Assembly: GCF_002120225.1 (NCBI RefSeq)
Contig: NZ_LAPZ01000007.1
Coordinates: 1-64,000, forward strand
Origin: Tenacibaculum holothuriorum
Lineage (GTDB): Bacteria; Bacteroidota; Bacteroidia; Flavobacteriales; Flavobacteriaceae
DNA length: 64,000 nucleotides
Direction: 5' to 3'
Shown here: in pieces, positions 1-8,353 of the stretch
Layout of the letters: each line of letters begins with the position of its first letter
Numbering within the stretch: position 1 is the stretch's first letter
Made by a program: the position numbers and the translations under genes
The notes under the pieces: model-generated
The model's database searches: none
Told to the model about the DNA's origin: nothing
Seen by the model: the letters and a program-made list of their open reading frames with translations, nothing else

Positions 1-1
1 C

Positions 2-1189
2 ACAAGTACTGATGTAACGACAGATGAATTAATTATAGGAGTAGATACAGATGGAGATGGAATTCCAGATTCAGTTGATGTAGATGATGATAATGATGGT
101 ATTCCGGATGAAGAAGAAGGAGATGGATCTACTGATACTGATGGAGACGGTATACCAGATAGTTTAGATTTAGATAGTGATAATGATGGAATTTTAGATG
201 TAGATGAGGGAGGAAATGGAGATTTAGACACCAACGGAGATGGAGTTATTGATTCTAATGATACTGGTTACACAGATACCAATGGAGATGGTCAAGCAGA
301 TGATTCAGTAGATTCAGATGAAGAGCCAGATACCGATGGAGATGGAATACCAGATTATCAAGATTTAGATAGTGATAATGATGGAATTAATGACGTTATT
401 GAAGGAGGAAATGGAGATTTAGATACTAATAATGATGGAGTAATCGATTCAGATGATACTAATGGAGCTGATTCAGATGGAGATGGAATATCTGATAGTG
501 TAGATGCCGATGATAGTAATTTTGGTGAAGGAGATGGAGGAGATGATGATCCAGTTGATACCGATGGAGATGGTGTACCAGATAATCAAGATTTAGATAG
601 TGATGATGATGGTGTAAATGATGTTGAAGAAGGAGGAAATGAAGATTTAGATGGCGATGGTTTGGTAGATGATCCAAATGTAGATACAGATGGAGATGGT
701 ATCCCAGATTCAGAAGATGGACTTGATGGGTTTGGAGATGATAATGATCCAGATTTTGATTCAGATCCAACTGATCCATTCGATGGAGGAAATGGACCTG
801 TTGATGATAGTGGTACAGATAGTGATGGCGATGGTATTGCGGATAGTGTAGATGGGTTAGTAGGCTTTGGAGATGCAGTAGATCTTAACACTTGTGTAGT
901 AGTATTCAATGAATTCAGTCCTAATAATGGAGATGATATCAATAATTATTTACATATTGATTGTATAGAAAGATTCCCAGAAAACACCTTAGAAATTTTT
1001 AACAGATGGGGTAATACAGTATTCAAGATTAAAGGATATAATAATAAAGATAGAATCTTTGAAGGTATTTCAAATGGTAGAGCAACAATAGATGCCGCTG
1101 ATGAGCTGCCAGTAGGAACATATTTCTATGTACTTGATCTTGGAAATGGTACAGCGCCAAGAAAAGGATGGATTTATATTAACAGGTAA
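2..1189 (+). CDS. Large secreted adhesin, 3' end: TSP3-type Ca-binding repeats plus type IX secretion C-terminal domain (partial)
   Basis: The reading frame is open from the window edge, so the N-terminus is missing. Roughly the first 290 residues are acidic repeats built around [16 protein letters not shown] units, which match thrombospondin type-3 calcium-binding repeats. The last ~100 residues, from about [17 protein letters not shown] to GWIYINR, look like the gliding-motility-associated C-terminal domain (CHU_C family, type B sorting signal); FNRWGNTVF is its most typical stretch. Such domains send proteins through the type IX secretion system to the cell surface. The next gene, 9 bases on, is a PorP/SprF protein, the usual partner of type-B cargo. 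Expected role: a surface adhesin or SprB-like filament stiffened by calcium. The identity of the missing N-terminal part cannot be judged. Confidence 0.9.
   Translation, partial: TSTDVTTDELIIGVDTDGDGIPDSVDVDDDNDGIPDEEEGDGSTDTDGDGIPDSLDLDSDNDGILDVDEGGNGDLDTNGDGVIDSNDTGYTDTNGDGQADDSVDSDEEPDTDGDGIPDYQDLDSDNDGINDVIEGGNGDLDTNNDGVIDSDDTNGADSDGDGISDSVDADDSNFGEGDGGDDDPVDTDGDGVPDNQDLDSDDDGVNDVEEGGNEDLDGDGLVDDPNVDTDGDGIPDSEDGLDGFGDDNDPDFDSDPTDPFDGGNGPVDDSGTDSDGDGIADSVDGLVGFGDAVDLNTCVVVFNEFSPNNGDDINNYLHIDCIERFPENTLEIFNRWGNTVFKIKGYNNKDRIFEGISNGRATIDAADELPVGTYFYVLDLGNGTAPRKGWIYINR
38..860 (+). repeat. Degenerate tandem repeats encoding acidic TSP3-like units
   Basis: The DNA repeats a pattern close to GATACAGATGGAGATGG with a following CCAGAT, at irregular spacing. 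Each copy encodes a DxDGDGIPD calcium-binding loop. The repeats are inside the adhesin gene and are diverged at third positions, which suggests old duplication under protein-level selection. The reverse strand of this low-complexity stretch also stays open, without being a gene. Confidence 0.8.
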
Positions 1190-1198
1190 TAAATTGTA

Positions 1199-2140
1199 AT
1201 GAAAATTAACACAACAAGTATTGTTAAAAAGGTTTTCTTATGTGCATTAGGTATTGGTTTTATAACTAATACCTACGCGCAACAAGATCCGCAGTATACT
1301 CAATATATGTATAATACTATGACGGTAAATCCAGCATATGCAGGTTCTAAAGGTCATACAGTTATTACTGCTTTGGGTAGATTTCAATGGGTAGGTTTTG
1401 AAGGAGCACCAGATACTCAAACTTTGAGCTATGATACTCCACTAGGACTTTCTGGATTAGGATTAGGTTTCAATTTAGTGAATGATAAAATTGGTCCTTC
1501 GCACGAAATTTATTTCGATGTTAATGGTTCATATACAATTGAAACTGGTCAAGAAGGAAATTTAGCTTTTGGTTTACGATTAGGAGGAAGGTTATTAAGT
1601 ATAGATTGGAATAAAGGAAGAAGAACCGATGAACAAGATCCATCATTTGTACCTATTAATAATCGATTTTTACCTACAGTAGGAGCCGGAATTTATTACC
1701 ATGAACCAGAATGGTATATAGGATTATCTGTACCAAATATTTTACGAAAAGAACATTATGATGCTGAGAATAAACCAGGAGAAGTAGCTATTGAAAGAAT
1801 GCACTTTTTCTTAATAACTGGTTATGTATTCGACTTAAATGAAAGTACAAAATTTAAACCAGCTCTTTTATTAAAAGGAGTTTCAGGAGCACCACTTTCT
1901 TTAGATATATCAGCTAACTTTCTTTTCAATGAAAAGTTTAGAGTAGGAGCGGCTTGGAGGTGGGGAGATGCTATTAGTGCTATGTTAGGTTTTCAGGTAA
2001 GTGATTCTTTACATTTAGGATATGCTTATGATTTAACTACTTCGAATTATAATGTAGTAAATAACGGAACGCATGAAATAATGTTACGTTATGAAATTTT
2101 TGAAGGTGGAATTCGATACAAATCACCAAGATTTTTCTAA
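1199..2140 (+). CDS. PorP/SprF family type IX secretion system membrane protein
   Basis: This is a 313-residue outer membrane protein with an N-terminal signal peptide ending near TNTYAQ. The mature start QQDPQYTQYMYNTMTVNPAY is the family hallmark, and the rest is glycine- and aromatic-rich beta-strand sequence as expected for a barrel of the PorP/SprF family. Members named SprF are needed for export or surface anchoring of the adhesin encoded just upstream. Here the partner would be the TSP3-repeat protein, which ends 9 bases before this start. The following OmpA-family gene begins 22 bases downstream, so the three form one operon. The assignment to the family is firm; the exact cargo pairing is inferred from position. 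Confidence 0.93.
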   Translation: MKINTTSIVKKVFLCALGIGFITNTYAQQDPQYTQYMYNTMTVNPAYAGSKGHTVITALGRFQWVGFEGAPDTQTLSYDTPLGLSGLGLGFNLVNDKIGPSHEIYFDVNGSYTIETGQEGNLAFGLRLGGRLLSIDWNKGRRTDEQDPSFVPINNRFLPTVGAGIYYHEPEWYIGLSVPNILRKEHYDAENKPGEVAIERMHFFLITGYVFDLNESTKFKPALLLKGVSGAPLSLDISANFLFNEKFRVGAAWRWGDAISAMLGFQVSDSLHLGYAYDLTTSNYNVVNNGTHEIMLRYEIFEGGIRYKSPRFF

Positions 2141-2162
2141 AAGAAGATATATTTAAGTTTAA

Positions 2163-4334
2163 ATGGGGGGAAAAAAACTATTAATTTTCGCAGTCTTGTT
2201 AATGACTGTTGTTTTTGTAAACGGACAAAGTAAACGTGTTGCTGATCGTTATTATGATGAGTTTTCATACATAGAATCAGCAAAATTATATAAAGCATTA
2301 GTAGAAGAAAAAGGAGATACAACAAAGCATGTATTATCTCGTTTAGCAGATTCGTATTATAATAATGCTAATACAGAAGAGGCAGAAACTTGGTACGGAA
2401 AACTTTTAGAAAAATATCAAAAAGATTTATCGCCTAAATATTTTTTTAAATATGCTCAAGTATTAAGAAGTAATGGGAAGTATAAAAAATCCGATTCTAT
2501 TTTTAAACTAATCGCTAGCGAAGATGAAATTAATAATAGAAGAGAAGAATTACAAAATACCAACTATCTTTTAGATTATTCTACCGAAGAAGTTCAAAAA
2601 ATAAGTTTAAGAAATTTAGCAATTAATACACCATATTCTGACTTTGGAGGCTTTATAGTAAACGGACAGGTATATTTTACATCTTCAGTTCCTAAGAACA
2701 CGAAAAAAGAGAAAATTTATAAATGGAATAATCAACCATTTTTAAATATTTATAAAGCAACTGAAGATATTCAATTAACAGAAGAAGACTTTGAAAGACA
2801 AGAAAGAGATACTGTTTTAGAAGTTGTAAATCCTGAGTTAATTATTGGACCTGTTACTACCGATGTTCATGAGTCTACACCCATTTTTACAAAAGATGGA
2901 AAAACAATGTATTTTACCAGAAATAATTTTAATGGTAAAAGAAGAAGAAAGAGTAAAAAGAATACTTCTAATTTAAAAATATACAAAGCTTCGTTTGTAA
3001 ATGGGGCTTGGATAAAAGTAACAGAACTTCCTTTTAATAACGATGAATATTCTGTAGGTCATCCAGCGTTAAGTGCAGATGAGAAAAAACTTTATTTTGC
3101 TTCAGACATGCCAGGTGGTTTTGGAGGAAGTGATTTATATAGCGTAACAATTAATGAAGATGGTACCTATGGAGATCCAAAAAATCTAGGTAAAAAAATT
3201 AATACTTCCGATAAAGAGTTATTTCCATTTATAGGAAAAGATAGTACACTGTATTTCTCATCAAATGGGCATTTAGGTTTTGGATTATTAGATATTTTTC
3301 AATCTAAAATTAAAAATGATTCAACGTTTACGGCTCCAAAAAATTTAGGAGATCCGTTTAACAGTAAAAAAGATGATTTTTCTTTTTTCTTAGCTGAAGA
3401 TGGTAAACGAGGATTCTTCTCTTCTAACAGAAAAAAAGGAAAGGGAGACGATGATATTTATAGTTTTTACATCTATACAACACCTGCAATTTGTAAGCAA
3501 GTAATTGCTGGAGTAATTACAAATAGTAAAACAAAAACACCTGTTAATGGGGCAGTTGTTAAATTAATAAATAACGAAGGAAAAGTAATAGAAGAGGCTA
3601 TAACTGATATTGCTGGTAATTATAAATTCAACGAAGTATTATGTGATGCTAAGTTTACTGTAAAAGTTAGTAAATTAAATTATAAACCTAATAAAAAAGC
3701 TACTCAAACCACAGTTACTGCTGGCGGTATAGTTAAGAGTAATGTTGAGTTAATTCCATTAATAGTAGGAGATCAAATTGTAATTAATCCAATTTATTTT
3801 GACTACGGAAAATCGGTAATTAGAGACGATGCACAGTATGAATTAGAAAACATTGTAACCGTTTTAAATAATCATCCAGAATTAGTTATAAAAATTGAAG
3901 CTCATACAGATAGTAGAGGTCCAGACGATTATAACAAAAAACTTTCTGATAGAAGAGCAAAGGCAACTCGCGATTTTATTTTATCTAGAGGAATTAAAGC
4001 TAAACAAATAGAAAGTGCTATAGGTTACGGAGAAGAGCAATTGTTAAATCACTGTAATAATGCTAACCAAAAGAAGTGTAGTGAAAAAGAGCATCAAGCA
4101 AATAGGCGTTCATATTTCTATATAGTAAAAGGAAATGAAAGTATTAAAGCACGTGAAGAGGCAGAGATAATAAAAGTGCAAAAGAGAATTTCTAAAAGAA
4201 ATAGCTTCTTACAGTTCTTAAGAAAAAACATGAAGAAAAAAGGAAATACTACTTCAGATAAATGTTTAATAGGCGAAGAAGAAAATTGTAAAAAGGATAA
4301 AAAGAAATTTAAAGTTATTTATAGAAACCAATAA
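2163..4334 (+). CDS. OmpA-family protein with TPR, PD40 beta-propeller and carboxypeptidase-regulatory-like domain
   Basis: A 723-residue exported protein with a signal peptide ending near VFVNGQ. In order it shows TPR-like helices (about 25-120), WD40-like PD40 propeller repeats (about 240-420, with LYFASDMPGGFGGSDLY and LYFSSNGHLGFGLLDIF), a CarboxypepD_reg-like beta-sandwich (about 435-510), and an OmpA peptidoglycan-binding domain (about 540-650, IYFDYGKSVIRDDA and IEAHTDSRG). A lysine-rich tail of about 60 residues follows. This architecture is the usual third member after a type-B cargo and a PorP/SprF gene in Bacteroidota, and PorE in Porphyromonas is a related type IX component. It probably ties the surface complex to peptidoglycan. 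Two terminators follow the gene. Confidence 0.9.
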   Translation: MGGKKLLIFAVLLMTVVFVNGQSKRVADRYYDEFSYIESAKLYKALVEEKGDTTKHVLSRLADSYYNNANTEEAETWYGKLLEKYQKDLSPKYFFKYAQVLRSNGKYKKSDSIFKLIASEDEINNRREELQNTNYLLDYSTEEVQKISLRNLAINTPYSDFGGFIVNGQVYFTSSVPKNTKKEKIYKWNNQPFLNIYKATEDIQLTEEDFERQERDTVLEVVNPELIIGPVTTDVHESTPIFTKDGKTMYFTRNNFNGKRRRKSKKNTSNLKIYKASFVNGAWIKVTELPFNNDEYSVGHPALSADEKKLYFASDMPGGFGGSDLYSVTINEDGTYGDPKNLGKKINTSDKELFPFIGKDSTLYFSSNGHLGFGLLDIFQSKIKNDSTFTAPKNLGDPFNSKKDDFSFFLAEDGKRGFFSSNRKKGKGDDDIYSFYIYTTPAICKQVIAGVITNSKTKTPVNGAVVKLINNEGKVIEEAITDIAGNYKFNEVLCDAKFTVKVSKLNYKPNKKATQTTVTAGGIVKSNVELIPLIVGDQIVINPIYFDYGKSVIRDDAQYELENIVTVLNNHPELVIKIEAHTDSRGPDDYNKKLSDRRAKATRDFILSRGIKAKQIESAIGYGEEQLLNHCNNANQKKCSEKEHQANRRSYFYIVKGNESIKAREEAEIIKVQKRISKRNSFLQFLRKNMKKKGNTTSDKCLIGEEENCKKDKKKFKVIYRNQ

Positions 4335-4362
4335 TTTATTTCAGATCCCCTGATTTTTAAAG

Positions 4363-4386
4363 ATAGTTGATAAACAACTATTTTTT
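4363..4386 (+). terminator. Rho-independent terminator (first of two)
   Basis: ATAGTTG and CAACTAT form a 7-bp stem with a 5-base loop, followed by six T. It lies 29 bases after the OmpA-family stop codon. Confidence 0.65.
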
Positions 4387-4398
4387 CCCTTAAGTTCT

Positions 4399-4430
4399 GC
4401 CCAATCTAATTTAGATTGGGCTTTTTCTTT
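4399..4430 (+). terminator. Rho-independent terminator (second of two)
   Basis: GCCCAATCTAA is followed by its perfect reverse complement TTAGATTGGGC and then a T-rich run. It is a strong backup to the hairpin 13 bases upstream and closes the adhesin-PorP/SprF-OmpA operon. Confidence 0.9.
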
Positions 4431-4516
4431 GTATAGTTTTTCATTTTTTTAACATTTTAATCATAATAATAAAATGCAAAGCAAGTTATTAGCAGCAAAT
4501 CAATCTATTATTAAAA

Positions 4517-5383
4517 ATGAAAAAACAAATCTTTCCAATTATAGCAATTTCTTTGTTAGCAGTATCATGCGTGTCTAAAAAGAAATATCTAGCGTTAGAA
4601 CAACAGTATAACGATACTAGAGGAAACCTTCAAAAAACAACGTTAGAAAAAGAAAATCTAGAAGCTAAATTTGCTAAGATTGAAAAAAGAGTAGCATCGT
4701 ATAATGAAAAAATAAATTCATTAAAAAACGTAAACTCATCATTAGAAAAAGAAAATAGCGTAAAGTTAGATTTAGTAGGAAATACAGTGATCTCGAATTC
4801 TTTAAAAGAAAAAATGAGAGAAACGTTATCAAAAGTAGATCCAGCTGAATTAGCAAATGCTAAAACATTAAAAGATTCTATGAATGTAGCGGTAGCTTAT
4901 AACTTAAAAAAGTCTATCAATACTTCAGATTTAGAAAATTCAGACGATGTTAATATTGATATTGACAAGACTGTAGTTATGATTTCGGTATCAGACAAAA
5001 TGTTATTTAACACAGCGAGTTACAAAGTAAAGCGTAGCGCTCATAGGTTAATTAAAAAATTAGCAGATGTAATTAAGTCTGAACCAAGTATGGATGTTAT
5101 GATTGAAGGTCATACTGACTCAAGAACAATTAACAATGCAGTATTACAGGATAATTGGGATTTGAGTGTAAAAAGAGCTACATCAATTGTAAGAATTTTA
5201 GAAAAAAAATATGGTATTAATCCAAGTCGTTTAATAGCATCGGGTAGAGGAAGTTCTGTACCATTAGTTGATAATACTACACGAGCTAATAGAGCAAGAA
5301 ATAGAAGAACGAGAATCGTTATTTTACCAAATTTAGATAAGTTTTTTGGTTTGCTAGCCGAAGAAGAAAAGATAAAATCTTAA
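4517..5383 (+). CDS. OmpA-family lipoprotein
   Basis: This 288-residue protein has a lipoprotein signal peptide with lipobox AVSC (Cys18), a coiled-coil region (about 25-85), and a C-terminal OmpA domain (about 150-275) with the peptidoglycan-binding pattern MIEGHTDSRT ... NWDLSVKRATSIVRILE ... RNRRTRIVI. It is expected to sit in the outer membrane facing the periplasm and to bind diaminopimelate in peptidoglycan. It is separated from the upstream OmpA gene by two terminators, so it is probably transcribed alone, and it ends at its own hairpin. The family call is firm; the precise partner is unknown. Confidence 0.9.
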   Translation: MKKQIFPIIAISLLAVSCVSKKKYLALEQQYNDTRGNLQKTTLEKENLEAKFAKIEKRVASYNEKINSLKNVNSSLEKENSVKLDLVGNTVISNSLKEKMRETLSKVDPAELANAKTLKDSMNVAVAYNLKKSINTSDLENSDDVNIDIDKTVVMISVSDKMLFNTASYKVKRSAHRLIKKLADVIKSEPSMDVMIEGHTDSRTINNAVLQDNWDLSVKRATSIVRILEKKYGINPSRLIASGRGSSVPLVDNTTRANRARNRRTRIVILPNLDKFFGLLAEEEKIKS

Positions 5384-5404
5384 ATTAAAAGTTTTATTAA
5401 ATGT

Positions 5405-5440
5405 AAAAACGCTGAGTAATTTAATTACTCAGCGTTTTTT
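5405..5440. terminator. Bidirectional terminator between convergent genes
   Basis: A 16-bp perfect stem (5405-5420 with 5424-5439) around CGCTGAGTAAT has A's on one side and T's on the other, so it works on both strands. It overlaps the stop codon of the minus-strand M90 peptidase gene. Confidence 0.92.
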
Positions 5441-6320
5441 AGTTTAAAGCACAACATTTCTTAAACTTAATTCCGCTGTTACATGGACAAGGATCGTTTC
5501 TAGAAATTTCAGCTTTTATAGTATGTAATTTCATTTCATCCATTTCTTGTTTAAATATTTTTTCTAATAGTAAATATAAATCAGGATGTTTTCTTGCTAA
5601 TAGTTTTGGACGCTCAAAAAAATACTCACTTACTACAGAGAAAAATTCAGCTCTATTTGTTCCTCCATATGGATTAATGTCTGAAGTTTTATCATAGATT
5701 TCGTCAATTTTTTGTGTCATCAAATCTATCCAAGGAATGGTATATTGTTTTTCTAAAAGTACTTTTGGAATTCCGTCTATATTACCATCTAACTTATCAA
5801 TTAAATGAACAAATTCGTGAATAGCTGTATTCTTTTTATCAGATTCATTGCTAAAACCATGGTGTAAAGCGGGTTTCGATAAAATCATTTTTCCTTCCAT
5901 ATAACCATTTCCCACCATTCCTAAAATTCGGCGATGATTGTTTCCTGATGTTTCAAAGTCTTCATTAAACATATCAGGATAAAGAATTACTTCAACAATG
6001 TTAGGATATTTCCATTTCGGAAAATTAAAAATAGGAATAATTGCACTCGACGCTATGAGAAGTTTATCTGTAATTACCACATTAGTATCTACTCCAATAA
6101 TAGAACAATTCAATAAAAATTCATGAACCTTGTATTCAAATAATTCTTTTTCTTGAGGAGTTAAAGCATTGTAAAAAGCTACTTTTTTGGTAAGTATTGC
6201 TTTCCAAGAATTAGGGAAATTTTCTTTAGGTATATTCCAATTATTTTTAGCCTCTTTTTTAGTAGAAGAGATGGTATATAAAGTAATAATAATTATTAGA
6301 AAAGCAGTAGCTAAAACCAT
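5439..6320 (-). CDS. MtfA-like (M90) zinc metallopeptidase with C-terminal SEC-C motif
   Basis: A 293-residue protein with one N-terminal membrane segment (about 1-20). The zinc motif HEFVH sits near residue 168 in the context AIHEFVHLIDKLDG, as in MtfA (glucose-regulated metallopeptidase, family M90). The C-terminus, NDPCPCNSGIKFKKCC, is a SEC-C zinc-binding motif like the one at the end of SecA. The E. coli MtfA is cytosolic and has no such tail, so this is a membrane-anchored, SEC-C-bearing version. Its substrate is unknown. The gene converges on the OmpA lipoprotein gene and shares its terminator. It appears to be transcribed alone. Confidence 0.88.
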   Translation of the reverse strand: MVLATAFLIIIITLYTISSTKKEAKNNWNIPKENFPNSWKAILTKKVAFYNALTPQEKELFEYKVHEFLLNCSIIGVDTNVVITDKLLIASSAIIPIFNFPKWKYPNIVEVILYPDMFNEDFETSGNNHRRILGMVGNGYMEGKMILSKPALHHGFSNESDKKNTAIHEFVHLIDKLDGNIDGIPKVLLEKQYTIPWIDLMTQKIDEIYDKTSDINPYGGTNRAEFFSVVSEYFFERPKLLARKHPDLYLLLEKIFKQEMDEMKLHTIKAEISRNDPCPCNSGIKFKKCCALN

Positions 6321-6390
6321 AAAGCAATTTTAAGTTTCATCAAAAATACACGATTTTTTCATTTGAGTAGTTTGGGGAATGTTTATGTAA

Positions 6391-6420
6391 AAAGAAAAAA
6401 CTCACCTTTTTGAGGTGAGT
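6391..6420 (-). terminator. Terminator of the M28 peptidase gene
   Basis: ACTCACCT pairs with AGGTGAGT around a T-rich loop. Read on the minus strand the stem is followed by a run of T, 32 bases after the peptidase stop codon. Confidence 0.85.
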
Positions 6421-6451
6421 TCTTCAACTTATAATTTAAATGTAGTAATAA

Positions 6452-7486
6452 TTATTTACCTGCTTTATCTACTACAACACGATTTTCTCTATTGGCAACT
6501 TCCCAAGCTGTATGAAATACTAAACGAACACGTTTTTCTAACATCTCATAATTAATTTTGTCTGGAGTATCAGTTGGTTGATGGTAATCTTCGTGAGTAC
6601 CATTAAAATAGAAAATAATAGGAATATTATGTTTAGCGAAGTTGTAATGATCAGAACGATAGTAAAAACGATTCGGATCGTTTTCATCATTATACTTATA
6701 ATCCAAATCAATATTGGTATACTTTTTATTCATTTCTTCCGAAAGGTTATGCAACTCTGTACTTAACTTATCAGAACCAATTAAGTATATATAATTTGGT
6801 TTTCCTATATGTCTATCATCAACTCTACCAATCATATCAATATTTAAATTGGTCACTGTATTTGCTAATGGGAAAATTGGATTTTCAGTATAGTATTTAG
6901 AACCTAATAAACCTTTTTCTTCACCAGTAACATGTAAAAACAAAACAGAGCGTTTTGGTCCTTTACCAGCATCGGCAGCTTTTTTAAATGCTTCTGCAAT
7001 TTCTAAAATAGCTACAGTACCCGATCCATCATCATCTGCACCATTATATACTTTTCCGTTTTTTACACCTTCATGATCTAAATGCGCAGAAATAACTACG
7101 ATTTCATCTGGTTTTTCTGTTCCTTTTATAAAAGCTACTACATTTTCAGAATCTTTTAATGTAATTCCTCTACGGTTATTACTTAAGTATTCTGAAGGGA
7201 CTTCTTGAAAATAATCATCGCCACCTAATGGAGAAGCAATTCCTTTACTAACATAAAAGTCTTTTAAATATTTAACTGCTTTTTTTTGCCCAGGCTCACC
7301 AGTGTTTCTTCCTTCAAATTCATCAGAAGCATATACGAAAAGGTGATTTCCTAAATCTTTAGCAGTTATTGTTTTTGCATATTTTTCAGAAGCATCAATA
7401 TTAGAATCTGCATCTACAGCAGTTTCTTTGCTCGAGCCACATGCTACAAGCACAGCTGCACTTGCCAAATACATTATTTTTTTCAT
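6452..7486 (-). CDS. M28-family zinc aminopeptidase, lipoprotein
   Basis: The 344-residue protein begins with a lipoprotein signal (lipobox VACG, Cys16). Family M28 metal ligands are visible in order: ISAHLDHEG, YNGADDDGSG, HVTGEEKGLLGS, LNIDMIGR and RSDHYNFAKHNIP near the C-terminus. These proteins are di-zinc exopeptidases that trim peptides in the periplasm or at the cell surface. Length and motif order fit a complete, active enzyme. It is a single gene flanked by its own terminator downstream and a 66-base gap upstream before the ABC transporter genes. Confidence 0.93.
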   Translation of the reverse strand: MKKIMYLASAAVLVACGSSKETAVDADSNIDASEKYAKTITAKDLGNHLFVYASDEFEGRNTGEPGQKKAVKYLKDFYVSKGIASPLGGDDYFQEVPSEYLSNNRRGITLKDSENVVAFIKGTEKPDEIVVISAHLDHEGVKNGKVYNGADDDGSGTVAILEIAEAFKKAADAGKGPKRSVLFLHVTGEEKGLLGSKYYTENPIFPLANTVTNLNIDMIGRVDDRHIGKPNYIYLIGSDKLSTELHNLSEEMNKKYTNIDLDYKYNDENDPNRFYYRSDHYNFAKHNIPIIFYFNGTHEDYHQPTDTPDKINYEMLEKRVRLVFHTAWEVANRENRVVVDKAGK

Positions 7487-7552
7487 TAAAAATTAATTAA
7501 GTTTAGGTTTTGATTAGTTTTTGTTAGCAACAAAAAGTTACAACTTTCAAAG

Positions 7553-8350
7553 TTACTTTTTCTTTATAACGAATTGTTCTAAGGTTTTGTTAAAACTAAT
7601 AAGTTCTTTTGGAAAAAGCTCATCAAAAGCATTTTTTTCAATAAGTTCTTTTGATGTTCCGCTATGTAGTTTATTTTCAGTAAGTAATATGAATTCGTCG
7701 GCTAACTGTAAAGCAATATTTACTTCGTGTGTAGAAATAATAATGGTTTTTCCAGTAGTTTCTACTAATTTTTTTAAAAGTGAAAAGACTTTAAAGGTAT
7801 GATGAATATCTAAATGTGCTGTAGGTTCATCTAGAATAATAATCTCAGTATCTTGAGCTAATGCACGGGCAATGAGAACACGTTGTAATTGTCCGTCACT
7901 TAATTCATGAAAACGTTTTTCTTTTAAATGAGTAATTTCAGTTTGTTCAATAGCCCAAAGAATTTTTTTTAGGTGTTCTTTGGTAAGTTTATCTACCCAA
8001 TTAGTATAAGGTTGTCTACCCAGAGCTACCAATTCAAAAACGGTTAACTGACTTAAAGGTAAACGTTCTGTAAGTACTAAACTTAATGTTGTTGATAGTT
8101 CTAAATTAGTATAACTAGAAAGTTTTTTATTATTTATAGTAACAGTACCTTTTAATGGTTTTTGAACTTTAGAAAGAGTTCTTAATAAGGTAGATTTTCC
8201 AATTCCATTTTTACCCATTATGGCAACAAACTTACCTTTTTCAATAGATAAGTTTATGTTTGCAGCAATACAGTTTTCTTCCTTTTTGGTCTTATAACCG
8301 ATAGAAAGATTGTTGGTTTTTAAAATGATATGTTTGTTATTACTACTCAA
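7553..8350 (-). CDS. ABC transporter ATP-binding protein, iron-siderophore/cobalamin type
   Basis: A 265-residue ATPase with Walker A GKNGIGKST, signature LSDGQLQRV and Walker B IIILDEPTAHLD, closest to the FecE/BtuD class. It powers the permease encoded immediately upstream. The only usable start is a TTG at 8350-8348; no in-frame ATG occurs before the Walker A region. The permease stop codon (TAA) lies in the same reading frame, separated from this TTG by a single codon (ATT). No periplasmic binding protein is encoded nearby, so that component must come from elsewhere. Substrate (heme, siderophore or B12) cannot be decided from sequence. Confidence 0.93.
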   Translation of the reverse strand: MSSNNKHIILKTNNLSIGYKTKKEENCIAANINLSIEKGKFVAIMGKNGIGKSTLLRTLSKVQKPLKGTVTINNKKLSSYTNLELSTTLSLVLTERLPLSQLTVFELVALGRQPYTNWVDKLTKEHLKKILWAIEQTEITHLKEKRFHELSDGQLQRVLIARALAQDTEIIILDEPTAHLDIHHTFKVFSLLKKLVETTGKTIIISTHEVNIALQLADEFILLTENKLHSGTSKELIEKNAFDELFPKELISFNKTLEQFVIKKK

Positions 8351-8353
8351 AAT

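Noticed and set aside
459..779. Reverse-strand frame rich in His, Leu and Asn opposite the adhesin repeats
   Set aside because: It is the mirror of the low-complexity GAT/GGA repeat; composition is unlike any protein and the plus-strand frame is clearly coding.
38..860. CRISPR-like array in the repeat stretch
   Set aside because: Repeats are diverged, coding and without unique spacers; no cas genes are near.
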